A stretch of DNA of 64,000 nt, taken from Coenobita brevimanus (lineage: Eukaryota; Arthropoda; Malacostraca; Decapoda; Coenobitidae). The stretch lies in NCBI GenBank assembly GCA_032717465.1, contig CM064664.1, positions 3,390,969 through 3,454,968 of the forward strand, in the 5' to 3' direction. Made by a program: the position numbers and the translations under genes. A model generated the notes under the pieces. That model was given only the letters and a program-made list of their open reading frames with translations, was not told the origin of the DNA and did not search any database. Positions within the stretch are counted from its first letter, which is position 1; every line of letters begins with the position of its first letter. Below are positions 58,956-64,000 of the stretch, in pieces.

Positions 58956-59640
58956 TTATCCCAGGTTATAGTTGAATTTCTCCACCATCCCGTCTGACTG
59001 TGGCCTTATTGAGGTCCTCCGGGTCTTCTTGATCTCCAATAACTTGCAGCAATTACGGAATACAGCAGACTCAAAGTTTCGACCCTGGCCTGAAAGTAGC
59101 TCTTGTGGCATCTTAAAACAACAGAAAAACTGGTCAACCAACATCTGAGCAACAGTCGCAGCCTCTTGATCAGGGACACAATAGGCTTCTGGCCACTTTG
59201 TGAAGTAGTCTATGGCAACACATATATACCAGCTCCCTCTTTCAGTGAGTGGCAGAGGTCCAGCAATGTACACCGCTACTCTTTCCATTGGTGCACCCAA
59301 TTGGTACAGCTGGAGAGGTGCGCAATCACGTTTCTTGGGTCCCTTCTTGAGATAACAAACATCACAGGCCCAACACCATTCTTCAACATCCTGTTGCATG
59401 GCAATCTAGTAGAATCTCTGTTGCAGCCAGCTTAGAGTTTTCTTCACTCCCAGGTGCCCACTAGTGATCTGGTTATGAGACTAATCAAATATCTTAGACT
59501 TCATTTTCTTTGGAACCACCAGTTGCCAATACTTACTGAAACCATCGAGTGTCTCCCACTGTTCCAGTAGTCCATTGTTCAAACAAAGAAGGTCCCACTG
59601 ACTTCAGTAACTCTTCGTCACATGGCTTAACCTGGAAACT
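58956..59640 (-). pseudogene. G3 integrase (zinc domain and core)
   Basis: The zinc part is at 59400-59520: HNQITSGHLGVKKTLSWLQQ then CWACDVCYLKKGP. The core reads LGAPMERVAVYIAGPLPLTE, where the first catalytic Asp position (VAVDxxGP) is Ile-Ala, so the Asp seems lost. CVAIDYFTKWPEAY and PQELLSGQGRNFESAVF follow, where S-x-Q-G replaces the usual S-D-x-G, so the second Asp is also gone. RTSIRPQSDGMVEKFNYNLG retains the Glu (MVEKF). A stop lies near 59407. Enzymatically dead. Confidence 0.85.
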
Positions 59641-59950
59641 TCTTACCAAGATGGTTGCACTGTACTCCACTGCAGCCACTCCATGACTGGTTGTAAATCT
59701 TCATCCTCCATCTGCATCCTCTTCAGGTCTTCATCTGACGCTGGCCCTATCACAATAGTACGACAGCATTTCTTGCCAAGATTCCCATCCCTACTGCACT
59801 CCTTGCCATCTGTTCTTCCGTCTTCGCACACTGTTCATCAAGGTTCTCCCGCATTTCTTCAGTGGTGGAGCTTCTTGTGAAAAATTGGCAGGATGTTGCC
59901 TCTCATCACCAGCCTTCACTAATTTACCCTCATCCTTCTCAATTGGTCAC
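59640..59950 (-). pseudogene. G3 RNase H-integrase linker remnant
   Basis: Minus strand 59643-59831 encodes LKRMQMEDEDLQPVMEWLQW, the linker that usually precedes the integrase zinc domain in gypsy pol. The RT and RNase H that should come before it are missing, which places a deletion of about 1.5-2 kb here (size inferred from the family's normal layout). Confidence 0.6.
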
Positions 59951-61580
59951 TCATAGCTGAAGAGTCTCACCTCACCACATGTCCAACACCCGTTTTTTGC
60001 AATCTGAGATTTCCTTGCACTGTTCCTTTCCTGCTCTTTCTTCCATTTGTAACAATCCACCTTCTTTTGTCCCAGCTTCCTGCAGAACCAGCAACCTTCC
60101 CTGGTCTCCTTTTCTCTCTTCCACTTGTTGGAATCCACTTTCCAATGTCCTGGTTTTTCACAGTACCAGCAACTTCCCACATATTTTTCCTTTTCACATA
60201 CCTGTCCCTTTCTTGCCTTGAATTCTGCATTGCAACCTGCCTGAAAGGTGGATGTACAGGACCTGATGTAGGACTCAAATTCTAATTCCCTAGCTAGTGC
60301 TTCTTGTATGCTTCTTGGTTGTGCGTACTTCACTTGCACTTTCATCTCTGCACTGTCAAGAGCATCGATGAACTGGTCCCTCGGTAGAATAGCCAACAGA
60401 GTAGATGCTGCTCCAGGGAATGCTTTGTATGCCATACTCTCCAGGTCATGAGCAAGCTGCTGTAGGGATTCTCCTCGAGCCCATACATGGCTCCAGAATC
60501 TTTGCTCTGTAAGCCTAAGTCTTGTATATGATTCCATATCTGCACTCCAGCACTTCTACTAGGGACTGATAACTGTTCCGCTCCATCACTGACATCTGGC
60601 CCAGAATTTCCACTACAGTATTCTTAAGGCTAGTACCAAGCTGCACTGCCCTCTGCCTATCATCCCAACCATTTTGATCCGCAAGTAACTCGAACTGTGC
60701 ACAGTAAGCTCCCCAAGTTACTCTACCATCAAATTCCTGAGGTTTCTTTTTAATTGGACCCCCATTATAGCCATGCACCTCACTGGTTTGGAGCCTAAAA
60801 ACAGGGGCATCATAATTAAATCCAGGACTTAAACTTCTGCATTCTGATTATTCAGCCCTGTAATGCTACCTTTAGATTCTTGGGGTCCATCAAGTTTCAC
60901 CATACACTGTCCATTCCTTTCATATGCTCCTTGTACACTAACCTGAGACTCGGCAGCACAATATTTCTCTACAGCTTCAAGTTTCTCACTAATTATCTTC
61001 ACAGGGTCGACTACAGTACATGCTTCAGCTATTTATCTACATGCTGTCTGCACTCCATCATTATTTCCTCACTAATCTACAGCTGGTTGTCCACATGCTG
61101 TTTCCACACCATCACTATTTCCTCACTAATTGTCTTCAGCTGGTCGTCTACATGCTGTTTACACTCCATCACATTACTGTTTACCTCATACTTCTGCTGC
61201 TCTAGCTTGGCATCTACTTCCTCCTGCATTTCCCCCATGAATGCATTTAGTTGTCCTTTCACTCTCAATTGTACTTCCCTCTGTTGCTGCTGTAACACCT
61301 CTTGAAGTTGTTCATATCGTCCTTTTTGTTCTTCACATTGTGCCTCTGCTTGTTCACTCTGTGCTTGCAACTGCTCCTTGATTTCGTTCCTGAGCTTTTT
61401 CTGTTCACTTTGGGCTTTTAATTGTGATTGAAGTACTTTCTGTCCTTCATTCTGTGCCAGTAGTTGCGCTTGTAACTGTAGACTTTGTACTTGTAATTGC
61501 TTCATAATTGCAGCCAGCGATGTCTCTTGCCTTGCTTGGCCTCATGTCTGAACACCTTCTGCCTCCATGTCAAAGGTTAG
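59947..61580 (-). pseudogene. G3 gag: coiled coil, capsid and three CCHC-like knuckles
   Basis: The N-terminal part (61077-61505) is a long Gln/Glu-rich coiled coil (QLQAQLLAQNEGQ, EQKGRYEQLQEVLQQQQREV). The capsid (60345-60778) reads FDGRVTWGAYCAQFELLADQ, RAVQLGTSLKNTVVEILGQM and, after a frameshift near 60537, RLRLTEQRFWSHVWARGESL. Three zinc-knuckle copies follow: CWYCEKPGHWKVDS (last Cys is Ser), CWFCRKLGQKKVDC (His is Gln) and CWTCG. Each damaged knuckle shows relaxed constraint. Gag would package element RNA. Confidence 0.85.
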
Positions 61581-61620
61581 ACTCACTGCAGCACTGATAT
61601 TATCCCACTCCTGACACCAG

Positions 61621-62330
61621 TGTTACGTCCTCATCCCACACTGCCACGGGCTCCAACAGTAGTAGTTCAGTACAGGAAGGACATTGCCCAGTGAGTTGTT
61701 CTTACTATGGTCAGCCTTTAAGTGTACAGTACACAAGATCAGCTCAGGCATAGTAAATAAACACTGGATTCTAAAGTTCACTGTCTTTATTTTCCAACTA
61801 ATTACACGTAATGCTTTCCAACTTCACTTCACTGTTCTCACAAGCACTGGAACTATACAGACTTTATTAAATGCAATTACACGTTGTGCTTGACAACGCT
61901 TTACCACTGTTGATGAGCAAACTTCACTAACACTTCACTGTTTTCACAAGTACCGTTAATATGAAAACTACACTGACACTGCACTGACACTGCACTACAC
62001 TCAAACTGAACTGAAAACCTACTGACCTTGTTCTAGTCTCATATTCATCCTTATATAAACTTGCATTGTTCGAGACTGATCTACTTCTCCAAAGTTCTGG
62101 AACAAGCTGGTCCTGTACCTGCCCCTAGCAACAACAGTTACCAATTTGGAGACATGCCAGTTTTCTTACATTACATAACACTGTAAATTATTTACCATAC
62201 AAACTTAAATTACACAATTTAACAAGCAGTCACATAACAAAACATTATAAAGAAAAGGAGCACAAAAATTAATGCATAACTTACTGAATAACTACGTTCA
62301 CAAACAGCTGGCAAACTGGCAACTCTGACT
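61621..62330 (-). repeat. Probable 5' LTR of G3
   Basis: On the plus strand it starts TGTTACGTCC. Immediately outside on the minus strand is CTGGTGTCAGGAGTGGGA, a TGG-starting primer-binding site. A minus-strand TATATAA lies at 62051-62057 and AATAAA-type words near 61786 and 61862. Several ACTGCACTGACACT-like short repeats occur at 61970-62000. The upper end is not fixed because no second LTR is in the window. Confidence 0.6.
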
Positions 62331-62413
62331 TGTACCGAAACCTACGATACGAGAAACGTCGAGAAACATCTCGGCTATTTAACTGGCAAATCTCGCTTCT
62401 TAACAATGTATCC

Positions 62414-62417
<4 letters not shown>

Positions 62418-62456
<39 letters not shown>
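62418..62456. repeat. (GA)n microsatellite
   Basis: Perfect dinucleotide run. Confidence 0.95.
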
Positions 62457-62459
<3 letters not shown>

Positions 62460-62799
62460 TTATTTCATTACAGATTCTAGAGATCGTCTGTTGGAATCAG
62501 TACCGATGGTTGGATCAGTGTTGGAAGCTTATCTACAGAGCAGTTGTTTTCCACTGCTGCTCACAGACAACTTAGTAGCAAATAGCAACATAATAAAGGT
62601 AATACGAAAGAATACGTTAATGGATGTTAAATAAGGCACTATAACTGGATGAGATCATTACTTTGATAGCAAAGTTCATTACCACAGAGTTGGTCTCACA
62701 GCTACAATTGAATTTTAACACTGAAGATTTCCTTTAATATTCATTATTACACAGAAAACTATTTATCAAAGACATTGTTGTACTGTAATTAATACCTTG
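62457..62799. other. No gene recognised
   Basis: Nothing supportable between the microsatellite and the family C copy. Confidence 0.35.
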
Positions 62800-64000
62800 A
62801 TAATTAGGAAGAAGGTAAAGAGCGGTAGACAGAATGATAAAGAAGAAAGTAGGGGAGTGGAAAATAATTCCTAGTCGTGAAGGGAGAAAGAGAGAACAGA
62901 TTGAGAAAACACTTTAAGGAATTGTTAAACACAGGCGATGAAACTAGTGCGAGTATAAGTGGTTGAGGAGTAGCTGTGACGAGGAGGGTGATAAGGGAGG
63001 AAGTGATCAGTAGGATGGAAGTGGTGGAAGCAATGAAGAAAGTCAAAATGGGGAAACCCCAGGAACTGATGGACTGTGTGGTGAAATGCTGAAGCATGGG
63101 GGAGAGATATTTGTGAAGTGGATATGGAAGATGTGCAGACTGGCGTGGTAGGAAGGTAGATTCCCGAAAGATTAGAAGTCAGGAACAATTATTCCCCTGT
63201 ATAAAGGAAAAGTGGAAAAAGAAGTGTATACTAATCATAGTGGCATTTATCTTCTAGGTGTAATAGGAAAATTATATGGTAGGATACTTATTGACCGAGT
63301 TAGGGAAAAAAAAAAGAGGAATGAGTTACAGAAGAACAGAGAGGTTTTAGGAAGAGATGCGGTTGTGTAGATCAGACATTCGTCCTAAGATCTTCAGTGG
63401 AAAAATTTCTACACAGGGAAAGAAGTTGTATATGACCTTCATGGATATGCAGAAAGCATATAGCTGAGTGGTTAGACTAGGAATGTGGAAAAAATGAAGA
63501 ATATATAGAGTACGTGGGAAGCTGTTGAATGCCATGAATAGTATGTATGAGGGCGCTAAGGCTGCAGTACTTATGGTTGGTGAACTGAGTATATTTTTCT
63601 GTCTGAATGCTGGAATGAAATAAAGATTTATCATGTATCCATGGTAACTCAATCTGTATATGGATTGAGTTATAAAAGAGATACAAGGTAGGGAAGTGGA
63701 TGTTAGACAGGTCCTAATTAGAGAGGGCAGCGTTTGGAAAATTCCTGTTCTATTTTTAGGGATAATACTGTTCTGTATTGTTAAATGCCAACGAATTGGT
63801 ATTACAAGGCTTGGGGATGAGTTTAGGAAAATGTGTAAGAGACGGAATCTAAAGGTGAATGCAGGGAAGACTAAATGTGTGGTCTTCGAGAGAAATGAAG
63901 TCGCTGAATGCACAATGAGGTTCAATGATCATGAGATTGAAAATGTGAGTTTATTTAAGTACTTAGGTAGTGTGATGAGTAAGTATGATAATTTAGAGAA
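62800..64000 (+). pseudogene. RTE-like family C element, copy C3, heavily decayed, runs off the window
   Basis: The plus strand repeats the family C order: EEVISRMEVVEAMKKVKMGK (about 62995-63060), a degenerate SQEQLFPCIKEKWKKKC region, RLCRSDIRPKIF, KKLYMTFMDMQKAYS, and near the right edge EFRKMCKRRNLKVNAGKTK and YLGSVMSKYDNLE. The catalytic FADD box is not readable (around 63755 it has decayed). Stops and shifts occur roughly every 30-60 codons. It is the oldest of the three C copies by appearance and lies opposite in strand to C1 and C2. Confidence 0.85.

Larger units (their letters stand above)
58945..62330 (-). mobile_element. Ty3/gypsy element G3, RT deleted, 5' LTR present
   Basis: Order on the minus strand is LTR (from about 62330 down to 61621), primer site, gag, then integrase. 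No RT or RNase H core is present between 59947 and 59831. No 3' LTR is seen; the integrase stops at the microsatellite near 58900. The upper LTR boundary is a guess. Confidence 0.75.

Overview
The window looks like repeat-dense nuclear DNA of an arthropod, most likely a decapod crustacean (inference). The evidence is degenerate CCTAA/TTAGG-type repeats at the left edge, the last exon of a variant ionotropic glutamate receptor (IR-type chemoreceptor), intron-containing genes, very abundant microsatellites, and a mix of RTE-like, Jockey-like, Ty3/gypsy, piggyBac and PIF/Harbinger elements. There are no operons, rRNA genes or CRISPR arrays. Nearly all recognisable coding sequence belongs to transposable elements. 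The only host-type coding exon I can support is the receptor exon at 7238-7516.

Layout. 1-4709: one copy (A1) of a large piggyBac-type element A with a ~170-bp tandem array, holding a fragment of a MADF-domain gene. 4710-5710: RNase H end of a non-LTR retrotransposon. 7238-7516: receptor exon. 7825-8263: 3' end of RTE-like family B with its (TA)n tail. 9757-13174: a complete PIF/Harbinger element with a TTA duplication, an apparently intact two-exon transposase, and a MADF/BESS partner gene whose exons interlock with it. 14761-15533: a TTAA-flanked MITE. 15568-28690: one B element on the minus strand, split by a Jockey-like element (16331-19321) and by a mirror-image copy of element A (A2, 21267-27868).

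29628-32760: RTE-like family C, copy 1. 33611-34930: a higher-order tandem repeat. 35071-45215: a complete but decayed Ty3/gypsy element (G1, minus) with 2.4-2.6 kb LTRs filled with a 36-39 bp minisatellite. 46075-49570: a structurally complete piggyBac element (P3) with a 15-bp TIR and TTAA on both sides. 49890-52640: a decayed Ty3/gypsy pol whose order is protease, integrase, reverse transcriptase (Gmr1-like). 52650-53852: an opposing gag fragment. 54112-55967: family C copy 2. 58614-58793: a long near-perfect palindrome between microsatellites. 58950-62300: a third Ty3/gypsy element (G3) lacking RT. 62800-64000: family C copy 3, running off the right edge.

Working logic. Autonomous-type elements carry their own enzymes (endonuclease plus RT for LINEs; protease, RT, RNase H and integrase for gypsy; DDE/DDD transposases for Harbinger and piggyBac). 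Most are broken by stops, frameshifts or lost catalytic residues. Only the Harbinger transposase looks intact by eye. Nesting gives a relative age order: B is older than both its Jockey and A2 insertions.
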